A stretch of DNA of 64,000 nucleotides from Hydractinia symbiolongicarpus (Eukaryota > Cnidaria > Hydrozoa > Anthoathecata > Hydractiniidae), in NCBI RefSeq assembly GCF_029227915.1, contig NC_079884.1, forward strand, positions 27,592,001-27,656,000, written 5' to 3'. Shown here piece after piece: positions 25,321 through 37,630 of the stretch (positions are counted from its first letter, which is position 1; each line of letters starts with the position of its first letter). Under the pieces are notes generated by a model. The model worked only from the letters and a program-made list of their open reading frames with translations. It ran no database searches and was not told the origin of the DNA. The translations under genes and the position numbers were made by a program.

Positions 25321-25693
25321 TTATAAATGTGATAAATGAGCCAATTGGACTACAAGAAATAACATTCTTCCTAATTTGACATGATTGCTGGAATTCAGCG
25401 ATTACATCAGGCTCTGTGGTAGCGCTTTATTTGAAAGCTTAGATAAATAAGTCTTTTCTTACTGTGGGCCAATCCTGGCCGTTAGCACCCGCGGAATAAA
25501 TAGGAACAGTTTCAAAGACTACATTTCAATGAACTTTCTAGCGGTATAAATCCATTTGAGTTACAACGGTTACGTCACATATTCCTACCAACATGTATTT
25601 AGCGATAGTATTCCAATATTCCTAAGTTGTATCGCTTTCAACAGTGAAACGATTGACTGTTGGACTTAATTGAACTGATTTTGGACTTTGACC
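25321..25693 (+). repeat. Type C monomer 69 leading into the 7-mer duplication
   Basis: A 373-bp unit matching the monomer at 17869 (offset 7452): CCAATTGGACTACAAG, TTTGAAAGCTTAG, GTGGGCCAATCCTGG and the CGCGGAATAAATAGG variant, where SacII-type CCGCGG replaces the usual CCGCTG. The same CCGCGG variant recurs in monomers starting at 20480, 27931, 30541, 31287 and 32408. Confidence 0.8.
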
Positions 25694-28303
25694 TTATAAT
25701 TGTGATAAATGAGCCATTTTCACTACAAGAAATAACATTCTTCTTAATTTGACATGATTGCTGGAACTCAGCAATGACACTGGGCGCTGTGGTTGCGGTT
25801 TATTTAAAAATTGAGACAAATAAGTGATTTTTTACTGTGGGACCAATCCTAGCCGTTAGTTCGCGCTGAAGAAATAGAGACAGTTTCAAAAACTAATTTC
25901 ATTGACTTTCTAACGGTGTCAATCCGTTTGAGTTACAACGGTTGCGTCACATATTTATACCAACATGTATTTAGCGATAGTATTCGGATGTTACTAGGTT
26001 GCATCGCTTTTAACAGTGAAACGTTTGACTGTCGGACTTAATTGAATTGATTTCGGACTGTGACCTTATAAATGTTATAAGTGAGACAATTGGACTCCAA
26101 GAAATAACAATCTTCCTAATTTGAGATGTTTGTGGGAACTCAGCGATTACACTGGACCCTGTGGTAGCGATTCATTTAAAAATTTAGATAAACAAGTCAT
26201 TTTTACTGTGGGACCAATCGTAGCCGTTAGCGCGCCCTGAAAATATAGAGACAGTTTCAAAAACTACACTTCTTTGACTTTCTAACGGTGTCAATCTGTT
26301 TGAGTTACAACGGTTGCGTCACACATTCGTACCAACATGTATTTAGTGATTTTTTTCCGATATTCCTAAGTTATATCGCTTTCAACAGTGAAACGATTGA
26401 CTGTGGGACTTAATTGAACTGTTTTTGGACTTTGACCTTATAAATGTGATAAATGAGCCATTTTGACTACAAGAAATAACATTTTTGTTAATTTGACATG
26501 ATTGCTGGAATTCAGCGATTACATCAGGCTCTGTGGTAGCGCTTTATTTAAAAGCTTAGATAAATAAGTCTTTTCTTACTGTGGGACCAATCCTGGCCGT
26601 TAGCACCCGCTGGATAAATAGGAACAGTTTCAAAGACTATATTTCAATGAACATTCTAGCGGTATAAATCCGTTTGAGTTACAACGGTTGCGTCACATAT
26701 TCGTACCAACATGGATTTAGCGATATAATTCGGATGTTACTAGGTTGCATCGCTTTTAACAGTGAAACGTTTGACTGTGGGAATTAATTGAATTGATCTT
26801 GGACTGTGACCTTATAAATGTTATAAGTGAGACAATTGAACTCCAAGAAATAACATTCTTCTTAATTTGACATAATTGCCGGTACTCAGCGATTACAATG
26901 GGCGCTGTGGTAGCGCTTCATTTAAAAATTTCGATAAATAAGTCATTCTTTACTTGGGGACCAATCCTCGCTGTTATCGCGCGCTGAAGAAATAGCGACA
27001 GTTTCAAAAACTAAATCTCACTGACTTTATAACGGTGTCAGTCCGTTTGAGTTACAACGGTTGGGTCACATACTCGTACCAACATGTATTTAGCGATATT
27101 TCTTTTGGTATTACTAGGTTGCATCTCTTTTAACAGTGAAAAGATTGACTGTGGGACTTAATTGAACTAACTTTGGACTGTCACCTTTTAAATGTGATAA
27201 ATAAGTCAATTGGACTCCAAGGAATAACATTCTTCTTAATTTGACATGATTGTGGGAAATCAGCGATTACACTGGACCCTGTGGTAGGGATGCATTTAAA
27301 AATTTAGATAAATAAGTCATTTCTACTGTGGGACCAATCCTAGCCGTTAGCGCGCGCTGAAGATATAGAGACAGTTTCAAAAACTCCATTTCACTTACTT
27401 TTTAACGGTGTCAATACGTTTAAGTTACAACGGCTGCGTGACACATTCGTACCAACATGTATTTAGTGATTTTTTTCCGATATTCCTAAGTTGTATCGCT
27501 TTCAACAGTGAAACGATTGACTGTTGGACTTAATTGAACTGATTTTGGACTTTGACCTTATAATTGTGATAAATGAGCCATTTTGACCACAAGAAATAAC
27601 ATTCTTCTGAATTTGACATGATTGCTGGAACTCAGCTATGACACTGGGCGCTGTGGTTGCGGTTTATTTAAAAATTAAGACAAATAAGTGATTTTTTACT
27701 GTGGGACCAATCCTAGCCGTTAGTTCGCGCTGAAGAAATAGAGACAGTTTCAAAAACTACATTTCATTGACTTTCTAACGGTGTCAATCCGTTTGAGTTA
27801 CAACGGTTGCGTCACATTTTCGTACAAACATGTATTTAGCGATAGTATTCGGATGTTACTAGGTTGCATCGCTTTTAACAGTGAAACGTTTGACTGTTGG
27901 ACTTAATTAAAATGATTTTGGACTGTGACCTTATAAATGTTATAAGTGAGAGAATTGGACTACAAGAAATAACATTCTTCTTAATTTGACATGATTGCTG
28001 GAATTCAGCGAATACATCAGGCTCTGTGGTAGCGCTTTATTTGAAAGCTTAGATAAATAAGTCTTTTCTTACTGTGGGCCAATTCTGGCCGTTAGCACCC
28101 GCGGAATAAATAGGAACAGTTTCAAAGACTACATTTCAATGAACTTTCTAGCGGTATAAATCCGTTTGAGTTACAACGGCTGCGTCACACATTCGTACCA
28201 ACATGTATTTAGTGATTTTTTTCCGATATTCCTAAGTTGTATCGCTTTCAACAGTGAAACGATTGACTGTTGGACTTAATTGAACTGATTTTGGACTTTG
28301 ACC
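25694..28303 (+). repeat. 7-mer HOR (2610 bp), copy 1
   Basis: Monomers start at 25694, 26066, 26438, 26812, 27186, 27558 and 27931. By variable region they read E, D, C, F, D-like, E, C. The next 2610 bp repeats this unit at exactly the same spacing. By eye I found about three differing bases between the copies: a two-base change in GCGCGCTGAAG (27358) versus GCGCGCTACAG (29968), and AAACG versus AATCG near 27885 and 30495. The close match implies a very recent duplication or an assembly duplication. Confidence 0.9.
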
Positions 28304-30913
28304 TTATAATTGTGATAAATGAGCCATTTTCACTACAAGAAATAACATTCTTCTTAATTTGACATGATTGCTGGAACTCAGCAATGACACTGGGCGCTGT
28401 GGTTGCGGTTTATTTAAAAATTGAGACAAATAAGTGATTTTTTACTGTGGGACCAATCCTAGCCGTTAGTTCGCGCTGAAGAAATAGAGACAGTTTCAAA
28501 AACTAATTTCATTGACTTTCTAACGGTGTCAATCCGTTTGAGTTACAACGGTTGCGTCACATATTTATACCAACATGTATTTAGCGATAGTATTCGGATG
28601 TTACTAGGTTGCATCGCTTTTAACAGTGAAACGTTTGACTGTCGGACTTAATTGAATTGATTTCGGACTGTGACCTTATAAATGTTATAAGTGAGACAAT
28701 TGGACTCCAAGAAATAACAATCTTCCTAATTTGAGATGTTTGTGGGAACTCAGCGATTACACTGGACCCTGTGGTAGCGATTCATTTAAAAATTTAGATA
28801 AACAAGTCATTTTTACTGTGGGACCAATCGTAGCCGTTAGCGCGCCCTGAAAATATAGAGACAGTTTCAAAAACTACACTTCTTTGACTTTCTAACGGTG
28901 TCAATCTGTTTGAGTTACAACGGTTGCGTCACACATTCGTACCAACATGTATTTAGTGATTTTTTTCCGATATTCCTAAGTTATATCGCTTTCAACAGTG
29001 AAACGATTGACTGTGGGACTTAATTGAACTGTTTTTGGACTTTGACCTTATAAATGTGATAAATGAGCCATTTTGACTACAAGAAATAACATTTTTGTTA
29101 ATTTGACATGATTGCTGGAATTCAGCGATTACATCAGGCTCTGTGGTAGCGCTTTATTTAAAAGCTTAGATAAATAAGTCTTTTCTTACTGTGGGACCAA
29201 TCCTGGCCGTTAGCACCCGCTGGATAAATAGGAACAGTTTCAAAGACTATATTTCAATGAACATTCTAGCGGTATAAATCCGTTTGAGTTACAACGGTTG
29301 CGTCACATATTCGTACCAACATGGATTTAGCGATATAATTCGGATGTTACTAGGTTGCATCGCTTTTAACAGTGAAACGTTTGACTGTGGGAATTAATTG
29401 AATTGATCTTGGACTGTGACCTTATAAATGTTATAAGTGAGACAATTGAACTCCAAGAAATAACATTCTTCTTAATTTGACATAATTGCCGGTACTCAGC
29501 GATTACAATGGGCGCTGTGGTAGCGCTTCATTTAAAAATTTCGATAAATAAGTCATTCTTTACTTGGGGACCAATCCTCGCTGTTATCGCGCGCTGAAGA
29601 AATAGCGACAGTTTCAAAAACTAAATCTCACTGACTTTATAACGGTGTCAGTCCGTTTGAGTTACAACGGTTGGGTCACATACTCGTACCAACATGTATT
29701 TAGCGATATTTCTTTTGGTATTACTAGGTTGCATCTCTTTTAACAGTGAAAAGATTGACTGTGGGACTTAATTGAACTAACTTTGGACTGTCACCTTTTA
29801 AATGTGATAAATAAGTCAATTGGACTCCAAGGAATAACATTCTTCTTAATTTGACATGATTGTGGGAAATCAGCGATTACACTGGACCCTGTGGTAGGGA
29901 TGCATTTAAAAATTTAGATAAATAAGTCATTTCTACTGTGGGACCAATCCTAGCCGTTAGCGCGCGCTACAGATATAGAGACAGTTTCAAAAACTCCATT
30001 TCACTTACTTTTTAACGGTGTCAATACGTTTAAGTTACAACGGCTGCGTGACACATTCGTACCAACATGTATTTAGTGATTTTTTTCCGATATTCCTAAG
30101 TTGTATCGCTTTCAACAGTGAAACGATTGACTGTTGGACTTAATTGAACTGATTTTGGACTTTGACCTTATAATTGTGATAAATGAGCCATTTTGACCAC
30201 AAGAAATAACATTCTTCTGAATTTGACATGATTGCTGGAACTCAGCTATGACACTGGGCGCTGTGGTTGCGGTTTATTTAAAAATTAAGACAAATAAGTG
30301 ATTTTTTACTGTGGGACCAATCCTAGCCGTTAGTTCGCGCTGAAGAAATAGAGACAGTTTCAAAAACTACATTTCATTGACTTTCTAACGGTGTCAATCC
30401 GTTTGAGTTACAACGGTTGCGTCACATTTTCGTACAAACATGTATTTAGCGATAGTATTCGGATGTTACTAGGTTGCATCGCTTTTAACAGTGAATCGTT
30501 TGACTGTTGGACTTAATTAAAATGATTTTGGACTGTGACCTTATAAATGTTATAAGTGAGAGAATTGGACTACAAGAAATAACATTCTTCTTAATTTGAC
30601 ATGATTGCTGGAATTCAGCGAATACATCAGGCTCTGTGGTAGCGCTTTATTTGAAAGCTTAGATAAATAAGTCTTTTCTTACTGTGGGCCAATTCTGGCC
30701 GTTAGCACCCGCGGAATAAATAGGAACAGTTTCAAAGACTACATTTCAATGAACTTTCTAGCGGTATAAATCCGTTTGAGTTACAACGGCTGCGTCACAC
30801 ATTCGTACCAACATGTATTTAGTGATTTTTTTCCGATATTCCTAAGTTGTATCGCTTTCAACAGTGAAACGATTGACTGTTGGACTTAATTGAACTGATT
30901 TTGGACTTTGACC
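28304..30913 (+). repeat. 7-mer HOR (2610 bp), copy 2
   Basis: Monomers start at 28304, 28676, 29048, 29422, 29796, 30168 and 30541, each exactly 2610 bp after its partner in the preceding copy. The register is kept until about 30935; there the sequence goes to GCCATTTTGACCAC instead of GCCATTTTCACTAC and re-enters the unit at its sixth monomer, giving the 746-bp repeat that follows. Confidence 0.9.
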
Positions 30914-31660
30914 TTATAATTGTGATAAATGAGCCATTTTGACCACAAGAAATAACATTCTTCTTAATTTGACATGATTGCTGGAACTCAGCTATGACAC
31001 TAGGCGCTGTGGTTGCGGTTTATTTAAAAATTAAGACAAATAAGTGATTTTTTACTGTGGGACCAATCCTAGCCGTTAGTTCGCGCTGAAGAAATAGAGA
31101 CAGTTTCAAAAACTACATTTCATTGACTTTCTAACGGTGTCAATCCGTTTGAGTTACAACGGTTGCGTCACATTTTCGTACAAACATGTATTTAGCGATA
31201 GTATTCGGATGTTACTAGGTTGCATCGCTTTTAACAGTGAAACGTTTGACTGTTGGACTTAATTAAAATGATTTTGGACTGTGACCTTATAATTGTTATA
31301 AGTGAGAGAATTGGACTACAAGAAATAACATTCTTCTTAATTTGACATGATTGCTGGAATTCAGCGAATACATCAGGCTCTGTGGTAGCGCTTTATTTGA
31401 AAGCTTAGATAAATAAGTCTTTTCTTACTGTGGGCCAATTCTGGCCGTTAGCACCCGCGGAATAAATAGGAACAGTTTCAAAGACTACATTTCAATGAAC
31501 TTTCTAGCGGTATAAATCCGTTTGAGTTACAACGGCTGCGTCACACATTCGTACCAACATGTATTTAGTGATTTTTTTTCCGATATTCCTAAGTTGTATC
31601 GCTTTCAACAGTGAAACGATTGACTGTTGGACTTAATTGAACTGATTTTGGACTTTGACC
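30168..31660 (+). repeat. Tandem dimer duplication, 2 x 746 bp
   Basis: Monomers at 30168 and 30541 recur at 30914 and 31287 (746 bp). Shared marks are GACCACAAG, CAGCTATGACACT, GTCACATTTTCGTAC and GAATACATCAGG. Differences include CTTCTGAATTTG (30214) versus CTTCTTAATTTG and ATAAATG versus ATAATTG at the second monomer's start. The first dimer overlaps the end of the 7-mer copy 2, so this duplication followed it. Confidence 0.85.
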
Positions 31661-33153
31661 TTATAATTGTGATAAATGAGCCATTTTCACTACATGAAAT
31701 AACATTCTTCTTAATTTGACATGATTGCTGGAACTCAGCAATGACACTGGGCGCTGTGGTTGCGGTTTATTTAAAAATTAAGACAAATAAGTCATTTTTT
31801 ACTGTGGGACCAATCCTAGCCGTTAGTTCGCGCTGAAGAAATAGAGAAAGTTTCAAAAACTACATTTTATTGACTTTCTAACGGTGTCAATCCGTTTGAG
31901 TTACAACGGTTGCGTCACATATTCGTACCAACATGGATTTAGCGATACAATTCGGATGTTACTAGGTTGCATCGCTTTTAACAGTGAAACGTTTGACTGT
32001 GGGAATTAATTGAATTGATTTTGGACTTTGACTTTATAAATGTTATAAGTGAGACAATTGAACTCCAAGAAATAACATTCTTCCTAATTTGACATAATTG
32101 CCGGAACTCAGCGATTACACTGGACCCTGTGGTAGCGATTCATTTAAAAATTTAGATAAATAAGTCTTTTCTTACTGTGGGACCAATCCTAGCCGTTAGC
32201 GCGCGCTGAGTAAATAGGAACTGTTTCAAAGACTACATTTCAATGAACTTTCTAGCTGTATAAATCCTTTTGAGTTACAACGGTTGCGTCACATATTCGT
32301 ACAAACATGTATTTAGCGATAGTATTCGGATGTTACTAGGTTGCATCGCTTTTAACAGTGAAACGTTTGACTGTTGGACTTAATTAAAATGATTTTGGAC
32401 TGTGACCTTATAAATGTTATAAGTGAGAGAATTGGACTACAAGAAATAATATTCTTCTTAATTTGACATGATTGCTGGAATTCAGCGAATACATCAGGCT
32501 CTGTGGTAGCGCTTTATTTGAAAGCTTAGATAAATAAGTCTTTTCTTACTGTGGGCCAATTCTGGCCGTTAGCACCCGCGGAATAAATAGGAACAGTTTC
32601 AAAGACTACATTTCAATGAACTTTCTAGCGGTATAAATCCGTTTGAGTTACAACGGCTGCGTCACCCAGTCGTACCAACATGTATTTAGTGATTTTTTTC
32701 CGATATTCCTAAGTTGTATCGCTTTCAACAGTGAAACGATTGACTGTTGGACTTAATTGAACTGATTTTGGACTTTGACCTTATAATTGTGATAAATGAG
32801 CCATTTTCACTACAAGAAATAACATTCTTCTTAATTTGACATGATTACTGGAACTCAGCAATGACACTGGGCGCTGTGGTTGCGGTTTATTTAAAAATTA
32901 AGACAAATAAGTCATTTTTTACTGTGGGACCAATCCAAGCTGTTAGTTCGCGCTGAAGAAATAGAGACAGTTTCAAAAACTACATTTCATTGACTTTCTA
33001 ACGGTGTCAATCCGTTTGAGTTACAACGGTTGCGTCACATATTCGTACCAACATGTATTTAGCGATAGTATTCGGATGTTACTATGTTGCATCTCTTTTA
33101 ACAGTGAAACGTTTGACTGTGGGACTTAATTGAATTGATTTTGGACTGTGACC
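31661..33153 (+). repeat. Mixed E/C monomers (monomers 86-89)
   Basis: Starts: 31661, 32034, 32408, 32781. Monomer 86 is type E with TACATGAAATAAC and the GGATTTAGCGATACAATTCGG variant. Monomer 87 joins a B-like left part (ACACTGGACCCTG) to GCGCGCTGAGTAAATAGGAACTG, as in monomer 55. The last two match 20480-21225 at offset 11928. Confidence 0.75.
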
Positions 33154-33897
33154 TTATAAATGTTATAAGTGAGACAATTGGACTCCAAGAAATAACAATC
33201 TTCCTAATTTGAGATGTTTGCGGGAACTCAGCGATTACACTGGACCCTGTGGTAGCGATTCATTTAAAAATTTAGATAAACAAGTCATTTTTACTGTGGG
33301 ACCAATCCTAGCCGTTAGCGCGCCCTGAAAATATAGAGACAGTTTCAAAAACTACATTTCTTTGACTTTCTAACGGTGTCAATCCGTTTGAGTTACAACG
33401 GTTGCGTCACACATTCGTACCAACATGTATTTAGTGATTTTTTTCCGATATTCCTAAGTTATATCGCTTTCGACAGTGAAACGATTGACTGTGGGACTTA
33501 ATTGAACTGATTTTGGACTGTGACCTTATAAATGTTATAAGTGAGACAATTGGACTCCAAGAAATAACAATCTTCCTAATTTGAGATGTTTGCGGGAACT
33601 CAGCGATTACACTGGACCCTGTGGTAGCGATTCATTTAAAAATTTAGATAAACAAGTCATTTTTACTGTGGGACCAATCCTAGCCGTTAGCGCGCCCTGA
33701 AAATATAGAGACAGTTTCAAAAACTACATTTCTTTGACTTTCTAACGGTGTCAATCCGTTTGAGTTACAACGGTTGCGTCACACATTCGTACCAACATGT
33801 ATTTAGTGATTTTTTTCCGATATTCCTAAGTTATATCGCTTTCGACAGTGAAACGATTGACTGTGGGACTTAATTGAACTGATTTTGGACTTTGACC
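33154..33897 (+). repeat. Single-monomer tandem duplication, 2 x 372 bp
   Basis: The monomers at 33154 and 33526 are the same except for one base close to the end (GGACTGTGACC versus GGACTTTGACC, by eye). Both carry private variants: GAGATGTTTGCGGG, AAACAAGTC, GCGCGCCCTGAAAATATAG and CTTTCGACAGTG. This is the clearest case of one-unit unequal exchange in the window. Because the two are identical, a collapsed or expanded assembly could look the same. Confidence 0.9.
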
Positions 33898-34644
33898 TTA
33901 TAAATGTGATAAATGAGCCATTTTGACTACAAGAAATAACATTTTTGTTAATTTGACATGATTGCTGGAATTCAGCGATTACATTAGGCTCTGTGGTAGC
34001 GCTTTATTTAAAAGCTTAGATAAATAAGTCTTTTCTTACTGTGGGACCAATCCTGGCCGTTAGCACCCGCTGGATAAATAGGAACAGTTTCAAAGACTAT
34101 ATTTCAATGAACTTTCTAGCGGTATAAATCCGTTTGAGTTACAACGGCTGCGTCACACATTCGTACCAACATGTATTTAGTGATTTTTTTCCGATATTCC
34201 TAAGTTGTATCGCTTTCAACAGTGAAACGATTGACTGTTGGACTTAATTGAACTGATTTTGGACTTTGACCTTATAATTGTGATAAATGAGCCATTTTCA
34301 CTACAAGAAATAACATTCTTCTTAATTTGACATGATTGCTGGAACTCAGCAATGACACTGGGCGCTGTGGTTGCGGTTTATTTAAAAATTAAGACAAATA
34401 AGTCATTTTTTACTGTGGGACCAATCCTAGCCGTTAGTTCGTGCTGAAGAAATAGAGGCAGTTTCAAAAACTACATTTCATTGACTTTCTAACGGTGTCA
34501 ATCCGTTTGAGTTACAACGGTTGCGTCACATATTCGTACCAACATGTATTTAGCGATAGTATTCGGATGTTACTAGGTTGCATCTCTTTTAACAGTGAAA
34601 CGTTTGACTGTGGGACTTAATTGAAATGATTTTGGACTGTGACC
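33898..34644 (+). repeat. C and E monomers between duplicated blocks (monomers 92-93)
   Basis: Starts at 33898 (C; AAGCTT, CTGGATAAATAGG) and 34272 (E; GCCATTTTCACTAC, TTAGTTCGTGC). The first resembles the left part of the monomers at 26438 and 29048; its right part goes over to the CGGCTGCGTCACACATTC variant seen at 30790. No unique sequence. Confidence 0.78.
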
Positions 34645-36137
34645 TTATAAATGTTATAAGTGAGACAATTGGACTCCAAGAAATAACAATCTTCCTAATT
34701 TGAGATGTTTGCGGGAATTCAGCGATTACAATGGGCGCTGTGGTAGCGCTTCATTTAAAAATTTCGATAAATAAGTCATTCTTTACTGTGGGACCAATTC
34801 TCGCTGTTATCGCGCGCTGAAGAAATAGCGACAGTTTCAAAAACTACATCTCACTGACTTTATAACGATGTCAGTCCGTTTGAGTTACAACGGTTGGGTC
34901 ACATATTCGTACCAACATGTATTTAGCGATATTTCTTTTGATATTACTAGGTTGCATCTCTTTTAACAGTGGAACGATTGACTGTGGGACTTAATTGAAC
35001 TAACTTTGGACTGTCACCTTTTAAATGTGATAAATAAGTCGATTGGACTCCAAGGAATAACATTCTTCTTAATTTGACATGATTGTGGGAAATCAGCGAT
35101 TACACTGGACCCTGTGGTAGGGATGCATTTAAAAATTTAGATAAATAAGTCATTTCTACTGTGGGACCAATCCTAGCCGTTAGCGCGCGCTGAAGATATA
35201 GAGACAGTTTCAAAAACTCCATTTCACTTACTTTTTAACGGTGTCAATACGTTTGAGTTACAACGGCTGCGTCACACATTCGTACCAACATGTATTTACT
35301 GATTTTTTTCCGATATTCCTAAGTTGTATCGCTTTCAACAGTGAAAGGATTGACTGTTGGACTTAATTGAACTGATTTTGGACTTTGACCTTATAATTGT
35401 GATAAATGAGCCATTTTGACTACAAGAAATAACATTCTTCTTAATTTGACATGATTGCTGGAACTCAGCAATGACACTGGGCGCTGTGGTTGCGGTTTAT
35501 TTAAAAATTAAGACAAATATGTGATTTTTTACTGTGGGACCTATCCTAGCCGTTAGTTCGCGCTGAAGAAATAGAGACAGTTTCAAAAACTACATTTCAT
35601 TGACTTTCTAACGGTGTCAATCCGTTTGAGTTACAACGGTTGCGTCACATATTCGTGCCAACATGTATTTAGCGATAGTATTCGGATATTCCTAAGTTGT
35701 ATCGCTTTCAACAGTGAAACGATTGACTGTTGGACTTAATTGAACTGATTTTGGACTTTGACATTAAAATTGTGATAAATGAGCCATCTTGAGTACAAGA
35801 AATAACATTCTTCTTAATTTGTCATGATTTCTGGAATTCAGCGATTACATCAGGCTCTGTGGTAGCGCCTTATTTAAAAGCTCAGATAAATAAGTCTTTT
35901 CTTACTGTGGGACCAATCCTGGCCGTTAGCACCCGCTGAATAAATAGGAACAGTTTCGAAGACTACATTTCAATGAATTTTCTAGCGGTATAAATCCGTT
36001 TCAGTTACAACAGTTGCGTCACATATTCGTACCAACATGTATTTAGCGATAGTATTCGGATGTTACTAGGTTGCATCTCTTTTAACAGTGAAACGTTTGA
36101 CTGTGGGACTTAATTGAAATGATTTTGGACTGTGACC
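34645..36137 (+). repeat. 4-mer HOR (1493 bp), copy 1
   Basis: Monomers start at 34645, 35019, 35391 and 35764. Private marks: GAGATGTTTGCGGGAATTCAG, CAGTGGAACGATTG, AAAGGATTGACTG, GACATTAAAATTGTG with GCCATCTTGAG. The third and fourth also match 21598-22344. Copy 2 follows directly with the same marks. Confidence 0.88.
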
Positions 36138-37630
36138 TTATAAATGTTATAAGTGAGACAATTGGACTCCAAGAAATAACAATCTTCCTAATTTGAGATG
36201 TTTGCGGGAATTCAGCGATTACAATGGGCGCTGTGGTAGCGCTTCATTTAAAAATTTCGATAAATAAGTCATTCTTTACTGTGGGACCAATTCTCGCTGT
36301 TATCGCGCGCTGAAGAAATAGCGACAGTTTCAAAAACTACATCTCACTGACTTTATAACGATGTCAGTCCGTTTGAGTTACAACGGTTGGGTCACATATT
36401 CGTACCAACATGTATTTAGCGATATTTCTTTTGATATTACTAGGTTGCATCTCTTTTAACAGTGGAACGATTGACTGTGGGACTTAATTGAACTAACTTT
36501 GGACTGTCACCTTTTAAATGTGATAAATAAGTCGATTGGACTCCAAGGAATAACATTCTTCTTAATTTGACATGATTGTGGGAAATCAGCGATTACACTG
36601 GACCCTGTGGTAGGGATGCATTTAAAAATTTAGATAAATAAGTCATTTCTACTGTGGGACCAATCCTAGCCGTTAGCGCGCGCTGAAGATATAGAGACAG
36701 TTTCAAAAACTCCATTTCACTTACTTTTTAACGGTGTCAATACGTTTGAGTTACAACGGCTGCGTCACACATTCGTACCAACATGTATTTACTGATTTTT
36801 TTCCGATATTCCTAAGTTGTATCGCTTTCAACAGTGAAAGGATTGACTGTTGGACTTAATTGAACTGATTTTGGACTTTGACCTTATAATTGTGATAAAT
36901 GAGCCATTTTGACTACAAGAAATAACATTCTTCTTAATTTGACATGATTGCTGGAACTCAGCAATGACACTGGGCGCTGTGGTTGCGGTTTATTTAAAAA
37001 TTAAGACAAATATGTGATTTTTTACTGTGGGACCTATCCTAGCCGTTAGTTCGCGCTGAAGAAATAGAGACAGTTTCAAAAACTACATTTCATTGACTTT
37101 CTAACGGTGTCAATCCGTTTGAGTTACAACGGTTGCGTCACATATTCGTGCCAACATGTATTTAGCGATAGTATTCGGATATTCCTAAGTTGTATCGCTT
37201 TCAACAGTGAAACGATTGACTGTTGGACTTAATTGAACTGATTTTGGACTTTGACATTAAAATTGTGATAAATGAGCCATCTTGAGTACAAGAAATAACA
37301 TTCTTCTTAATTTGTCATGATTTCTGGAATTCAGCGATTACATCAGGCTCTGTGGTAGCGCCTTATTTAAAAGCTCAGATAAATAAGTCTTTTCTTACTG
37401 TGGGACCAATCCTGGCCGTTAGCACCCGCTGAATAAATAGGAACAGTTTCGAAGACTACATTTCAATGAATTTTCTAGCGGTATAAATCCGTTTCAGTTA
37501 CAACAGTTGCGTCACATATTCGTACCAACATGTATTTAGCGATAGAATTCGGATATTACTAGGTTGCACCGCTTTTAACAGTGAAACGTTTGACTGTGGG
37601 ACTTAATTGACCTAATTTTGGACTTTGACC
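36138..37630 (+). repeat. 4-mer HOR (1493 bp), copy 2
   Basis: Monomers start at 36138, 36512, 36884 and 37257, each 1493 bp after its partner. I saw no clear difference until the last ~90 bp, where copy 1 has GATAGTATTCGGATGTTACTAGG with CATCTC and copy 2 has GATAGAATTCGGATATTACTAGG with CACCGC. That ending matches 22.26 kb, so copy 2 continues into the long segment shared with 21-25 kb. Confidence 0.88.
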
